Part shown: in pieces, positions 7,945 through 15,087 of the stretch
How the letters are laid out: every line of letters starts with the position of its first letter
How positions within the stretch are numbered: the first letter of the stretch is position 1
From: a virus
Direction: 5' to 3' (one strand)
IMG/VR virus record: IMGVR_UViG_3300009702_000014
Coordinates: 126,445-190,444 of that record
Length of the DNA stretch: 64,000 nt
Made by a program: the position numbers and the translations under genes
Notes under the pieces: model-generated
Databases searched by the model: none
What the model saw: the letters and a program-made list of their open reading frames with translations, nothing else
Told to the model about the DNA's origin: nothing

Positions 7945-8421
7945 ATGCGTAATTCGGAAAAGTATGCTACAACAGATGGACGGACCCCTGAGGTAGACGG
8001 GCCTACTCCGACCGAGGAAACCTTGGCAGATGGACAATATAAATCTCACTGGATTTTGACGAAGGAGGAGCGTTCCAAGGGATTTATTCGGCCTGTGCGC
8101 ACTTCGTATAAACATGTTGGTGTACGCCCAACGTACTCCTTGCGTGCCTTAACACCACATGAACAGGAGGTACATAGTGAGATGAATTACCAATACTATG
8201 AAGAATATCCTCCCGAAAAGCTTCCCCTCATTGGGCATTATTGGACTGAGGAAGCACTAAATAGTGGGTGTGGTGGCGTTACAACGATGCCATATGACAT
8301 CGCAGAAACCTGGGCAGCAGACCCACATTTCTACGGTTCCACTTTTTGTGCTCGTTGCCATAAGTACTTGCCTGTCGAGGAATTCGTGTGGAACGGTACA
8401 AATGAAAGACTTGGTTCATGA
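7945..8421 (+). CDS. Conserved phage protein with Cys pairs, function unknown
   Basis: A 158-aa protein. I recognise the style of a widespread phage protein (HWILTKEERSKGFIRPVR, GCGGVTTMPYDIAETWAADP, STFCARCHKYLPVEEFVWNG) but no function. The Cys of GCGG and the C-x2-C pair near the end could hold zinc. ATG 7945 is preferred because GAGAGAGG lies upstream; the longer open frame overlaps the previous gene. The stop TGA overlaps the next start (ATGA), so the small downstream frame is coupled. Confidence 0.75.
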   Translation: MRNSEKYATTDGRTPEVDGPTPTEETLADGQYKSHWILTKEERSKGFIRPVRTSYKHVGVRPTYSLRALTPHEQEVHSEMNYQYYEEYPPEKLPLIGHYWTEEALNSGCGGVTTMPYDIAETWAADPHFYGSTFCARCHKYLPVEEFVWNGTNERLGS

Positions 8422-8688
8422 TGGAAGATAAGAAACATAACGGATATCTCCCCACTGGTAATATCTAGTTATCACGGATACATACTATTGTTTCATGATA
8501 TAGAAGGGATAGACGGCACTATTGAATTCTTGCAGGGTTTATCTGAAAAAGCCAAAGCAGGTGAGCTGGGAGATGGGCCTTACATGTGGGGTATTAGTAC
8601 ACCACTGGATGCAGAGATAGCGGAACAATCGCGTCAGTGGTGGGATGAATATACCGATTTTCTGAAAGAGAGGTTGAGAAATGGATGA
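8418..8688 (+). pseudogene. Small gene with apparent frameshift
   Basis: ATG 8418 overlaps the previous stop and opens a frame that ends after 16 codons at 8468. The next frame is open from 8422 to the stop at 8688 but has no ATG or ribosome site; only TTG 8488 is available. Joining the two near 8460 would give one 89-aa protein that reads smoothly, GYLPTGN then ISSYHGYILLFHD, and ends in QWWDEYTDFLKERLRNG. This looks like a one-base change in an otherwise intact gene, either real decay or a sequence error. The C-terminus overlaps thyX by eight bases. Function is unknown. Confidence 0.45.
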
Positions 8689-9565
8689 ATCAATACCAGT
8701 ACTAGATAAAGGATTTGTGCGTCTTGTGGATTACATGGGAAATGATGAAAGTATAGTACAAGCGGCCCGTGTTTCTTACGGCGGAGGTACAAAAAGTGTG
8801 CGCGAGGACAAGGCACTAATTGACTACCTAATGCGTCACCACCACAGCAGCCCCTTTGAAATGGTGGAGTTTAAATTTCATTTGAAGCTCCCGCTTTTCG
8901 TGTTTGCCCAGCTTGTACGTCACCGTACTGCCAGTTTGAACGCCATGAGCGCACGCTATAGTGAAATGCCTGATGAATTCTATACACCGGAATCGTATCG
9001 CACACAAGATACGAATAATAAGCAGGGAAGTTTAGACTACTTAAGTCCTGCGTGGAATGAATTCCCTTCTGGCGAGGTCCGTTCGGGCTCCACAATCGAA
9101 TATGACAGATACCAAGCACTGCTTGAACATGGGGTAGCACGGGAAATGGCCCGAATGGTCTTACCTCAGAATCTCTATACCGAAGTTTACTGGAAGCAGG
9201 ACTTACATAATCTGCTTCACCTTCTACGTCTGCGTTTGGACCCTCATGCACAGTGGGAGATTCGTCAATATGCGCAGGCCATCTATGGCATTATACAGCC
9301 AATCATACCTTGGACTATTGAATCCTGGGAAAATCATGTTCGTCAGGCTATTTCCCTCTCGGATATCGAGCAGGAAGTTCTCGTGCGTATGACTGAGCAC
9401 GGCTCTTTCAATGAAGGAAGCATGGAATCTATCATAAACCACATGATTGAACAGGGTAAAATCTCCAAAGGTTATTCTCGTGAGATTAGAGAAAAGTTTA
9501 GAACCCTCTACTTTCGAAAGGGTTTGAAAGAATACCAACAAAGGGTGCTAGAGAATAATGTCTAG
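8681..9565 (+). CDS. thyX: Flavin-dependent thymidylate synthase
   Basis: A 294-aa ThyX. The signature RHR-x2-S-x-N-x2-S-x-R is exact at residues 80-92 (RHRTASLNAMSAR). It makes dTMP from dUMP with FAD and methylene-tetrahydrofolate without dihydrofolate release. A longer-than-usual C-terminal tail of about 80 residues follows the core, and part of it (GSFNEGSMESIINHMIEQGK) looks helical. It overlaps the deoxyribosyltransferase-like gene by eight bases, forming a nucleotide-supply group with dUTPase and dNMP kinase downstream. Confidence 0.95.
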   Translation: MDESIPVLDKGFVRLVDYMGNDESIVQAARVSYGGGTKSVREDKALIDYLMRHHHSSPFEMVEFKFHLKLPLFVFAQLVRHRTASLNAMSARYSEMPDEFYTPESYRTQDTNNKQGSLDYLSPAWNEFPSGEVRSGSTIEYDRYQALLEHGVAREMARMVLPQNLYTEVYWKQDLHNLLHLLRLRLDPHAQWEIRQYAQAIYGIIQPIIPWTIESWENHVRQAISLSDIEQEVLVRMTEHGSFNEGSMESIINHMIEQGKISKGYSREIREKFRTLYFRKGLKEYQQRVLENNV

Positions 9566-10007
9566 GATATATTTGGCTGGCCCCATCAGTGGTTTATCCT
9601 ATGATGGGGCAACTGACTGGAGAGAACGGACTAAGTTGGAGTTAGCCCCACATGTCGAGTGTCTTTCCCCTATGCGGGGCAGCGAGCATTTGAAAGGCCG
9701 TGAGTTGTTAGATGACCACGACCCCAATGTGCTTGCTACTACTCCTGCGGTCCTTACGGCTAGGGATAAATCCGACGTAAGGCGGTCTGATTTGGTGCTT
9801 ATCAACTTTCTTGGAGCCACAAAAGCGTCTAGTGGCACTTTTATAGAGATTGGATGGGCAGATGCATGGCAAATTCCCATTGTCGCTGTCATAGATGAAG
9901 GCAATCCTAATAAGCACGCAATGGGGGACGTTCTGACTCTGCAAGTTCCGACACTGGAAATGGCCATTAAACTCGTTAAAGAAATATTAAATATAAAAAC
10001 GCACTAG
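9558..10007 (+). CDS. Nucleoside 2-deoxyribosyltransferase-like protein
   Basis: A 149-aa protein of the Nuc_deoxyrib_tr/DUF4406 type. The start RIYLAGPISGLSYDG and the later SSGTFIEIGWADAW, with its Glu-x-Gly-Trp-Ala, match the family. The enzymes cleave or exchange the base of 2-deoxynucleosides or -monophosphates. Here it would recycle bases or hydrolyse dNMPs next to ThyX. A Rossmann-like end (IPIVAVIDEG) is visible. Substrate is not predictable. Confidence 0.78.
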   Translation: MSRIYLAGPISGLSYDGATDWRERTKLELAPHVECLSPMRGSEHLKGRELLDDHDPNVLATTPAVLTARDKSDVRRSDLVLINFLGATKASSGTFIEIGWADAWQIPIVAVIDEGNPNKHAMGDVLTLQVPTLEMAIKLVKEILNIKTH

Positions 10008-10033
10008 ACGAACATGAAAATCTGTAGTATAAT
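10005..10033 (+). promoter_or_regulatory. Promoter for the sliding clamp gene
   Basis: TAGACG (10005-10010), 17-bp spacer, TATAAT (10028-10033). The predicted start is about 14 bases before ATG 10054, with an AGGGG ribosome site in the leader. Confidence 0.65.
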
Positions 10034-10053
10034 AGAAGGGTAGGGGCCGTAAG

Positions 10054-11166
10054 ATGAATCAGACTGAGCTTTTTGTTGATGGGCTGATAACTGTCTTAAA
10101 AATTGTAAAAAAGGATACCCCCGTATTAGTGGAAGCCAGTAAGGGCAAGTTGTTTATTGCCTCTTACAACGACTTCCACAGTATTGTTTTTGAGTGTGAA
10201 ACTGCCTGGGAGGACTTTAAGGTGATTCTTTCGGCAGAGGTCGCAAAACAGCTCCCACGGAATATCAAGGATACTTTAACCCTTGAATTTCCTAGTAAAA
10301 ACGTACTGGTTGTGAAGTCAAAGGGTGTAGAACTAAAGTTAACGACGTTGGATGCTGATTCTTTATCCCTACGTAAGCTAATGTCGAAATTCTCTAAGGA
10401 TGAGGATTGGATTATTGGCTCCGGGGAGTTGAAACTAGCTTTCAACACCATCGGACATTCGGCTAACGATAAAGACATTGGCGATGTGGTCCTAAAAGGC
10501 TACCACCTAACTAGAAAAAACGGGTCTTTGGAGTTTATGGCCTCCAATGGGGCCGTTATGTCCGTAGCTTCTTGGCCCTTGGACCTTTCTTCTAGTGACA
10601 AGGAAGGTACCCTCCTCCTAAATGAGGATTTTGCTTCTATTATCAGCCTTCTGTATTTCGAAAAGGACGCAGTAGTCCCTGTCAGATTGGCATTCAAAGA
10701 TGATACTATCAGTATAGAGGCTGCGGATGCTACGAAGGAACGCACCTTACGAGTTGTGAGTGCTCTTACCAATGGTACTCCTTTTAACTACGTACCTATT
10801 ATTGAGTCTGTAGCCAAAGAGAACCCATTTACCTACACACTCTTTAGAAAAGATTTGTTGGAGGCCCTGAAAACCAATGCATTCTTTACTAGTAATGAAT
10901 TGCATAACAGGGTAACGCTTAAACTTGGCAAACAAGCTATAGAGATTGAGTCACAAAATATGTATGGGCAAGCAAGTACTAAAGTTCCACTCGTGGAGTC
11001 TAATGATTATGAGCCAGTAGAACTTCTTATCAGTGGCACCTATTTGATTAATTACCTCTCAACTGCACTTGACGAGGAGGTAACACTGTCGGTAAAGGAT
11101 GATAAGAGTCCCGTAATGTTTACGGATTCCTACGAGACAGAAATCATTACATTATTCACTAAATAG
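10054..11166 (+). CDS. dnaN: DNA polymerase III beta-type sliding clamp
   Basis: A 370-aa protein of bacterial beta-clamp length. Three similar repeats of about 120 residues are suggested by recurring strand patterns, and the C-terminus VMFTDSYETEIITLFTK corresponds to the family's closing segment. It would ring DNA and tether a polymerase. No polymerase gene is in this window. The sequence is divergent, so the call rests on length, strand pattern and ending rather than long identities. Confidence 0.82.
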   Translation: MNQTELFVDGLITVLKIVKKDTPVLVEASKGKLFIASYNDFHSIVFECETAWEDFKVILSAEVAKQLPRNIKDTLTLEFPSKNVLVVKSKGVELKLTTLDADSLSLRKLMSKFSKDEDWIIGSGELKLAFNTIGHSANDKDIGDVVLKGYHLTRKNGSLEFMASNGAVMSVASWPLDLSSSDKEGTLLLNEDFASIISLLYFEKDAVVPVRLAFKDDTISIEAADATKERTLRVVSALTNGTPFNYVPIIESVAKENPFTYTLFRKDLLEALKTNAFFTSNELHNRVTLKLGKQAIEIESQNMYGQASTKVPLVESNDYEPVELLISGTYLINYLSTALDEEVTLSVKDDKSPVMFTDSYETEIITLFTK

Positions 11167-11178
11167 AAGGATTGAGTA

Positions 11179-11207
11179 TTGACAGTATTAAAAAGGACTG
11201 ATATAAT
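11179..11207 (+). promoter_or_regulatory. Consensus sigma70/sigmaA promoter
   Basis: TTGACA (11179-11184), exactly 17 bp, TATAAT (11202-11207): a perfect consensus. It would drive the small basic protein and the SSB genes. Confidence 0.9.
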
Positions 11208-11243
11208 AAGTATACGCTAAAATTAAGCGAAAGGATGAAAATA

Positions 11244-11444
11244 ATGGCTAAAACAGAAGTTAGACAAGCAACGATTGATTTAGAAAAGAATGTGGCCGCA
11301 TTTATGGCTGACCTAGAAGAAGAACTTCGTCACCAGCGCACAAAGACGAACTACTCCTCAGAGCGGCGCACTCGCGCACTTCTACGCACTTTTCGAGCAC
11401 GTGTGTACCTCCCCTACAAGGAAGCCACCCGTCGTACAGATTAA
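11244..11444 (+). CDS. Small basic protein, possible DNA-binding
   Basis: A 66-aa protein, rich in Arg, Lys and Glu. An acidic helix (DLEKNVAAFMADLEEELRH) is followed by a basic stretch (SSERRTRALLRTFRARVYLP). The layout recalls short histone-H1-like (Hc1-type) bacterial proteins, but identity is too low to name it. Directly behind a consensus promoter, it should be strongly made. AAAGGA is nine bases before ATG 11244; ATG 11235 in the same frame is less likely. A DNA-coating role is a guess. Confidence 0.6.
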   Translation: MAKTEVRQATIDLEKNVAAFMADLEEELRHQRTKTNYSSERRTRALLRTFRARVYLPYKEATRRTD

Positions 11445-11453
11445 GAGTCTTAA

Positions 11454-11774
11454 ATGAAACCACTTACCAAAGTTACATTGGAAGATTTGCAAGAAGCCCC
11501 CAAAATTTCAGGGATTCTTACAGATAGTCGCCTTATAACGATTAAATTTCCTCTAATTTGGGTTTATACGCCGGTTCCAGGAGAAGGAATCACGACAACC
11601 TCAACGAATAACCCCGCGCTTGCCGCCGCGATTCTTAGTGCAACTCATACTATGGTATTAGATGTGAAGAAAAAGTACGGCACTTTGCAATTTACTGTTG
11701 CTGAGCCCTATTTGAGAGTCTTTCTAACAGACTTGAGCAGAATAGAAGGCGCAGAATTAATCATAGGAGACTAA
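11454..11774 (+). CDS. Unknown protein, 106 aa
   Basis: I do not recognise this protein. It is compact and mostly beta by its pattern (TITIKFPLIWVYTPVPGEG, ATHTMVLDVKKKYGTLQFTV), with a short linker rich in Thr/Asn. No Cys pairs, no membrane segment. It lies between the basic protein and ssb, nine bases after one and two before the other, in the same transcription unit. Confidence 0.6.
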   Translation: MKPLTKVTLEDLQEAPKISGILTDSRLITIKFPLIWVYTPVPGEGITTTSTNNPALAAAILSATHTMVLDVKKKYGTLQFTVAEPYLRVFLTDLSRIEGAELIIGD

Positions 11775-11775
11775 A

Positions 11776-12489
11776 ATGAATGAAGTTGAATTGAGTGGAA
11801 TCTTAAAGGGAGACTTTCAAGACGTAAGCAACGATGGTGTGCAGTTCATACTCGTTAATCGTAATGAGCGTAACGGTAACACCGAATTCGAAGAATTTAT
11901 CTGTGTGTCGTATGGCAATGCAGCTAAATTCCTCAGACAACATGCGGAAAGTGGCAAACGGCTGGTTGTTCAGGGGCGTCTAAGCAGTGAAAAACTGGAT
12001 ACCGAGAACTATCACACTGTTATCACAGTAAGTCGAGTACTTGCTGTTTCTAATAGCAGCGATGGGACTGACTACTCGCACGCCTCTGTGATGGGGACTA
12101 TTAGTTGTGACGAAGTTAAGTACGTTGGCCAGAAAAACACCGCTGTCGCCAACCTACGTATCACTAACAAGCGTGAGTATAAAAACAGAGAAGGTGAGAC
12201 ATTCGAATATACTACATATTTGGGTGCTACCGCTTGGGGTCCCAGGGCCGAAGGGTTGGAAGCTAGCGGATTTATTCCTGCAACAGACTCTCCTGCCGTG
12301 GTTGATGGCCTTCTAAAGCCCCGCAGCTACGAAAATAGTGATGGAGCAACCATTAACAAGATTGATATTTGGGTCACAAATATCTACCCCCTCACTGGGA
12401 CCACCATCGCTTCTGAGGCTTCGGCCGCTAAAAAGACCACCCGTAAGGCTTCTCCAAAGCGCGCAAAGGCCGAAGATACTCCCTTTTAA
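11776..12489 (+). CDS. ssb: Single-stranded DNA-binding protein with two OB folds
   Basis: A 237-aa protein. Two OB-fold segments are visible, residues 1-95 (VELSGILKGDFQDV ... GKRLVVQGRLSSEKL) and 105-205 (SVMGTISCDEVKYVG ... VVDGLLKPRSYENSDGA). Then a Lys/Arg-rich linker (KKTTRKASPKRAKAE) leads to the acidic tip EDTPF, the docking tail used by bacterial SSB to bind partners. It coats single strands at forks and feeds RecA, the annealase and primase. AGGAG precedes the start and a terminator follows. Confidence 0.87.
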   Translation: MNEVELSGILKGDFQDVSNDGVQFILVNRNERNGNTEFEEFICVSYGNAAKFLRQHAESGKRLVVQGRLSSEKLDTENYHTVITVSRVLAVSNSSDGTDYSHASVMGTISCDEVKYVGQKNTAVANLRITNKREYKNREGETFEYTTYLGATAWGPRAEGLEASGFIPATDSPAVVDGLLKPRSYENSDGATINKIDIWVTNIYPLTGTTIASEASAAKKTTRKASPKRAKAEDTPF

Positions 12490-12506
12490 AGCCCAGTTTT
12501 TTGGGA

Positions 12507-12534
12507 GGGAGAGGGGTGCCTCTCCCTTCTTTTT
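12507..12534 (+). terminator. Terminator after ssb
   Basis: Stem GGGAGAGG / CCTCTCCC with a four-base loop and a TTCTTTTT tail, 18 bases after the ssb stop. No promoter is obvious before the next gene, so read-through (partial termination) is likely. Confidence 0.85.
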
Positions 12535-12543
12535 GGAGATGCT

Positions 12544-13110
12544 ATGAAGATTGGAATTTCAGGCAAGAAGCTGAGCGGCAAGGACACATTTTTCCAGATT
12601 GCCCAGGAGGTCTTTGCTAAAGAAGCCCCCCATGCCCGGTTGCACCGTTATGCATTCGCAGATTTGGTAAAACAGTATGCTGCAACCTATTTTAATATAG
12701 ACCCAAGGGTAAGTGGCGAAGAAAAGGAACGAGTCCGTTTCGTTTGGCAAGGAATCGGACAAATGTTAAGGGAAGAGGTAGATGAGGACTACTGGGTAAA
12801 GAAAGTTTTCGAGCAAATTGACCAGGACGGGCAAGAATACATGTCTGCATACCCAGACAGTATTTTCATCGGCATTATTACTGATGTTCGCTATAAGAAT
12901 GAAGCCCGTCTTATAGAAGAAGACGGAAATTCCTTACTTCTTCGCATCAACCGCCCATCTTTAACATTTGATGACCAACACGCTAGCGAAATCGACTTAG
13001 ATGATTACACATTTACATACGAAATTGAAAATACTGGGGATTTAATTCAGTATAAAGGACAGGTGATAGAATGGCTTTACAAAAACTTACCATTACTGAG
13101 CCTCTCGTAG
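12544..13110 (+). CDS. Deoxynucleoside monophosphate kinase
   Basis: A 188-aa P-loop kinase. The P-loop is GKKLSGKDT at residues 7-15. FADLVKQYAATYF and VRFVWQGIGQMLREE match phage dNMP kinases, and IITDVRYKNEARLI holds the DVR substrate segment. It phosphorylates dNMPs to dNDPs with ATP. It lies immediately behind the ssb terminator and its end overlaps the next gene by 40 bases. Substrate range cannot be read from sequence. Confidence 0.85.
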   Translation: MKIGISGKKLSGKDTFFQIAQEVFAKEAPHARLHRYAFADLVKQYAATYFNIDPRVSGEEKERVRFVWQGIGQMLREEVDEDYWVKKVFEQIDQDGQEYMSAYPDSIFIGIITDVRYKNEARLIEEDGNSLLLRINRPSLTFDDQHASEIDLDDYTFTYEIENTGDLIQYKGQVIEWLYKNLPLLSLS

Positions 13111-13367
13111 ACGATAATTTCAAAGAACTAGAAGCGGCTGCCGAGCATATTAAACTCACAGAGAATGATAACGACAGTTATGAAATACATGTTGACGTTC
13201 ATTCTAGGGAAATGGTCCCGACAGCATTATTTTTTGCACTAAAGAAGCGGTTTAATACACAGTATACTGCAACAGTTGGTGACTTTCCTTCAAATTACTT
13301 TGTGTTTAGCTTCTTGAAATCTAGTCACTTTCTAGATGTGCAAATGAAGGATTTAACTGATGTCTAA
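13071..13367 (+). CDS. Unknown protein, 98 aa
   Basis: Not recognised. A small acidic protein with a helix (NFKELEAAAEHIKLTEND) and a mixed alpha/beta second half (VPTALFFALKKRFNTQYTAT). It overlaps the dNMP kinase gene by 40 bases and the dUTPase gene by eight, so translation is coupled; AAAGGACAGG lies upstream of ATG 13071. Function is unclear. Confidence 0.6.
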   Translation: MALQKLTITEPLVDDNFKELEAAAEHIKLTENDNDSYEIHVDVHSREMVPTALFFALKKRFNTQYTATVGDFPSNYFVFSFLKSSHFLDVQMKDLTDV

Positions 13368-14034
13368 CCGTGATTACGCGCACAAAACTGTAGCAGTGGA
13401 GCTTATGGACCGTCCAGAAGGGCATGAAGGAATTTGGACTCCTAGTATGCCTGTTCATGCGGATGGAAGCCAACATCACAACGTAGGTATGGACTTCTTT
13501 TCTGCAACCCGAGTAGTTGCTACAGAAAGAGGTATTGTTCCCAACCTGCCTGTAGGAATATTTCGACTCAACATTGACCGTAGAGTAGACATAGAACAGC
13601 TAGAAATGCTGCAACAAAGGCTGAAAAGCACTATGGAGGAAGAGTTGCCTTATACTATGGTCGCCTTACCTGAGGGTGCTAAGCTCGACTATATGACAGG
13701 CTCTGATAATGCGCTCCACTATTATGAAGCGGTTATTCCCACTGGAGTTCGTATTGCTTTGCCGCCCCGAATGCATATGCGTATGGCATCTAGAAGCGGT
13801 TTAGGATTTAAGAAGAATATTTTGGCCTTTCCAGGTACTATTGACAATTCCTACCGTGGTCAGATTATGATTAAGCTCTCACAGCTTACCCCTAATCCCG
13901 AGCCTTTTGTTATCGAGGCCGGGGATAAGGTGGCACAGGGGATTGTATTCCGCAGCGAGGAATACATCATCGAAGAAGGTACCGTAGATTTAAACACCCC
14001 ACGCGGGGAGAATGGCTTTGGTTCTACCAGCTAA
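13360..14034 (+). CDS. dut: Trimeric dUTPase
   Basis: A 224-aa protein with the five dUTPase motifs in order: VGMDFFSATR (I, Asp), ASRSGLGFKKNI (II), GTIDNSYRGQIMIKL (III), GDKVAQGIVF (IV) and RGENGFGSTS at the C-terminus (V, P-loop-like). It hydrolyses dUTP to dUMP, which feeds ThyX and keeps uracil out of DNA. An insertion of about 50 residues near 60-110 (MLQQRLKSTMEEELPYT) makes it longer than the usual 150 aa. Confidence 0.93.
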   Translation: MSNRDYAHKTVAVELMDRPEGHEGIWTPSMPVHADGSQHHNVGMDFFSATRVVATERGIVPNLPVGIFRLNIDRRVDIEQLEMLQQRLKSTMEEELPYTMVALPEGAKLDYMTGSDNALHYYEAVIPTGVRIALPPRMHMRMASRSGLGFKKNILAFPGTIDNSYRGQIMIKLSQLTPNPEPFVIEAGDKVAQGIVFRSEEYIIEEGTVDLNTPRGENGFGSTS

Positions 14035-14035
14035 C

Positions 14036-14064
14036 TGGACTAACACTTGTTTTTATGCTATGAT
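14036..14064 (+). promoter_or_regulatory. Extended -10 promoter
   Basis: TGGACT (14036-14041), 17-bp spacer ending in TGC, TATGAT (14059-14064). It stands 20 bases before the zinc-ribbon gene and starts the segment with primase. Confidence 0.6.
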
Positions 14065-14083
14065 TGAAATAAGGTGAATGAAA

Positions 14084-14350
14084 ATGGCAACCTATGATTA
14101 TAAGTGTCGAGAAGATGGCTATATTTGGGAAGAGCATCACAGTATTTATGAAGACGCTAAATCTCTCGGCCTCACCTGTCCCTCATGTGGAAGTGATAAT
14201 ATATTTAGGTACCTTGGAAACTACAAGACGATGCCTATTAAGTTTATTGGCCCTGGTTGGACCATAAATGACCGGGCCTTAGATGCAATTGGAATGCCCG
14301 AGGCTACTCGAAATAGTCCCGAAGCAAGACAAAAGCTATTTAGGGAGTGA
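14084..14350 (+). CDS. FmdB-type zinc-ribbon protein
   Basis: An 88-aa protein. The N-terminal zinc ribbon has one Cys in YDYKCREDGYIWEEHHS and a C-x2-C pair in LTCPSCGSDNIFRYLG, the FmdB regulatory-protein pattern (the first pair is reduced to one Cys). The rest (PIKFIGPGWTINDRALD) is conserved in similar phage proteins. It may bind nucleic acid. AAGGTG lies before ATG 14084; ATG 14078 is possible. Confidence 0.7.
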   Translation: MATYDYKCREDGYIWEEHHSIYEDAKSLGLTCPSCGSDNIFRYLGNYKTMPIKFIGPGWTINDRALDAIGMPEATRNSPEARQKLFRE

Positions 14351-14355
14351 TACCT

Positions 14356-14727
14356 ATGACAAACAGCGGAACGACAAGTACTGGGGGTTATACTTGCAGT
14401 TTATGTGGAACATATGTCCCATACGGAGCAGCCCATATATGCACAGAACACAATCACAACGATACAGGGTGGATTTGCCCTAAGTGCGGCAAAGTAAATG
14501 CCCCTTGGAAGCCCTCTTGTGACTGTGTAGAGGCTGTAAACCCTTGGCAGCCTGTTTACCCGCAGCCATATCCCTACTGGCATTATTATTATCATTACTA
14601 CCCCTACCGTCTTGGAGACACGTGGCCATATTATTATCATTACCCCTACCGCCTTGGAGACCCGTGGCCGTATTCTATGGATGTAACATGGACAACTTCT
14701 AATAATTCCTGGAACATAACCCAATGA
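14356..14727 (+). CDS. Zinc-ribbon protein with Tyr/Pro/His-rich repeats
   Basis: A 123-aa protein. Residues about 13-60 hold Cys pairs: C-x2-C in YTCSLCGTYVPYG, one in HICTEHNHN, then WICPKCGKVNAPWKPSCDC, so one or two zinc sites. The second half is low-complexity and ends with two near-copies of YYYHYPYRLGD plus a Trp-Pro. The repeat is also visible in DNA (about 14583-14627 and 14631-14671). Its function is unknown. ATG 14356 has AGGGAG upstream and overlaps nothing; GTG 14347 is an alternative. Confidence 0.65.
   Translation: MTNSGTTSTGGYTCSLCGTYVPYGAAHICTEHNHNDTGWICPKCGKVNAPWKPSCDCVEAVNPWQPVYPQPYPYWHYYYHYYPYRLGDTWPYYYHYPYRLGDPWPYSMDVTWTTSNNSWNITQ
14583..14671 (+). repeat. Two-copy direct repeat encoding Tyr/His/Pro-rich units
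   Basis: Two copies of a roughly 42-base unit starting TATTATTATCATTAC and ending near GGAGAC-CGTGGCC. The first copy carries three extra bases. They encode YYYHYYPYRLGD and YYYHYPYRLGD. Confidence 0.75.
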
Positions 14728-15074
14728 ATCGTACCGAATACTATGCCCAAATAGTTCACGAGGCTATCCGAGTGTACAACGCAATGCACGGAGACCATTC
14801 CATTCCTACATGGGCCCATGCCAGTCCACACATGAAGAAACTTACTATGGCTGGTGTAAAAGGTGCTTTAGATGGGCAATCTGCCAAGGATTCCCACAAA
14901 GAGTGGATGAAGAACAAGCTTAAAGATGGTTGGACGCATGGACCTGACAAGGATGATGCTAAGAAAACCCATCCAGCCCTTGTTCCTTATGAGGACTTGA
15001 GTAAACACGAAAGAATCAAAGACGAATTAGTTGTGAATATAGTTGAGGCGCTGAAAAAGTCATTGGATATATAG
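14724..15074 (+). CDS. RyR-domain protein
   Basis: A 116-aa protein. The segment from about 55 to 105 matches the RyR fold named after ryanodine receptors: HKEWMKNKLKDGWTHGPD, then KKTHPALVPYEDLSKHERIK, with the Trp, Gly-Trp, His-Pro and Pro-Tyr-x-x-Leu of the family. The N-terminal 50 residues (EYYAQIVHEAIRVYN) are helical. RyR domains occur alone in many phages and in bacterial nucleotide-signalling and defence settings; ligand binding is suspected in the literature, not shown here. Starts by overlapping the previous stop (ATGAA). Confidence 0.82.
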   Translation: MNRTEYYAQIVHEAIRVYNAMHGDHSIPTWAHASPHMKKLTMAGVKGALDGQSAKDSHKEWMKNKLKDGWTHGPDKDDAKKTHPALVPYEDLSKHERIKDELVVNIVEALKKSLDI

Positions 15075-15087
15075 AATCGAGGCAAAT

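Noticed and set aside
12107-12316. Open frame overlapping ssb
   Set aside because: Shadow of the SSB gene in another frame without its own start signals.
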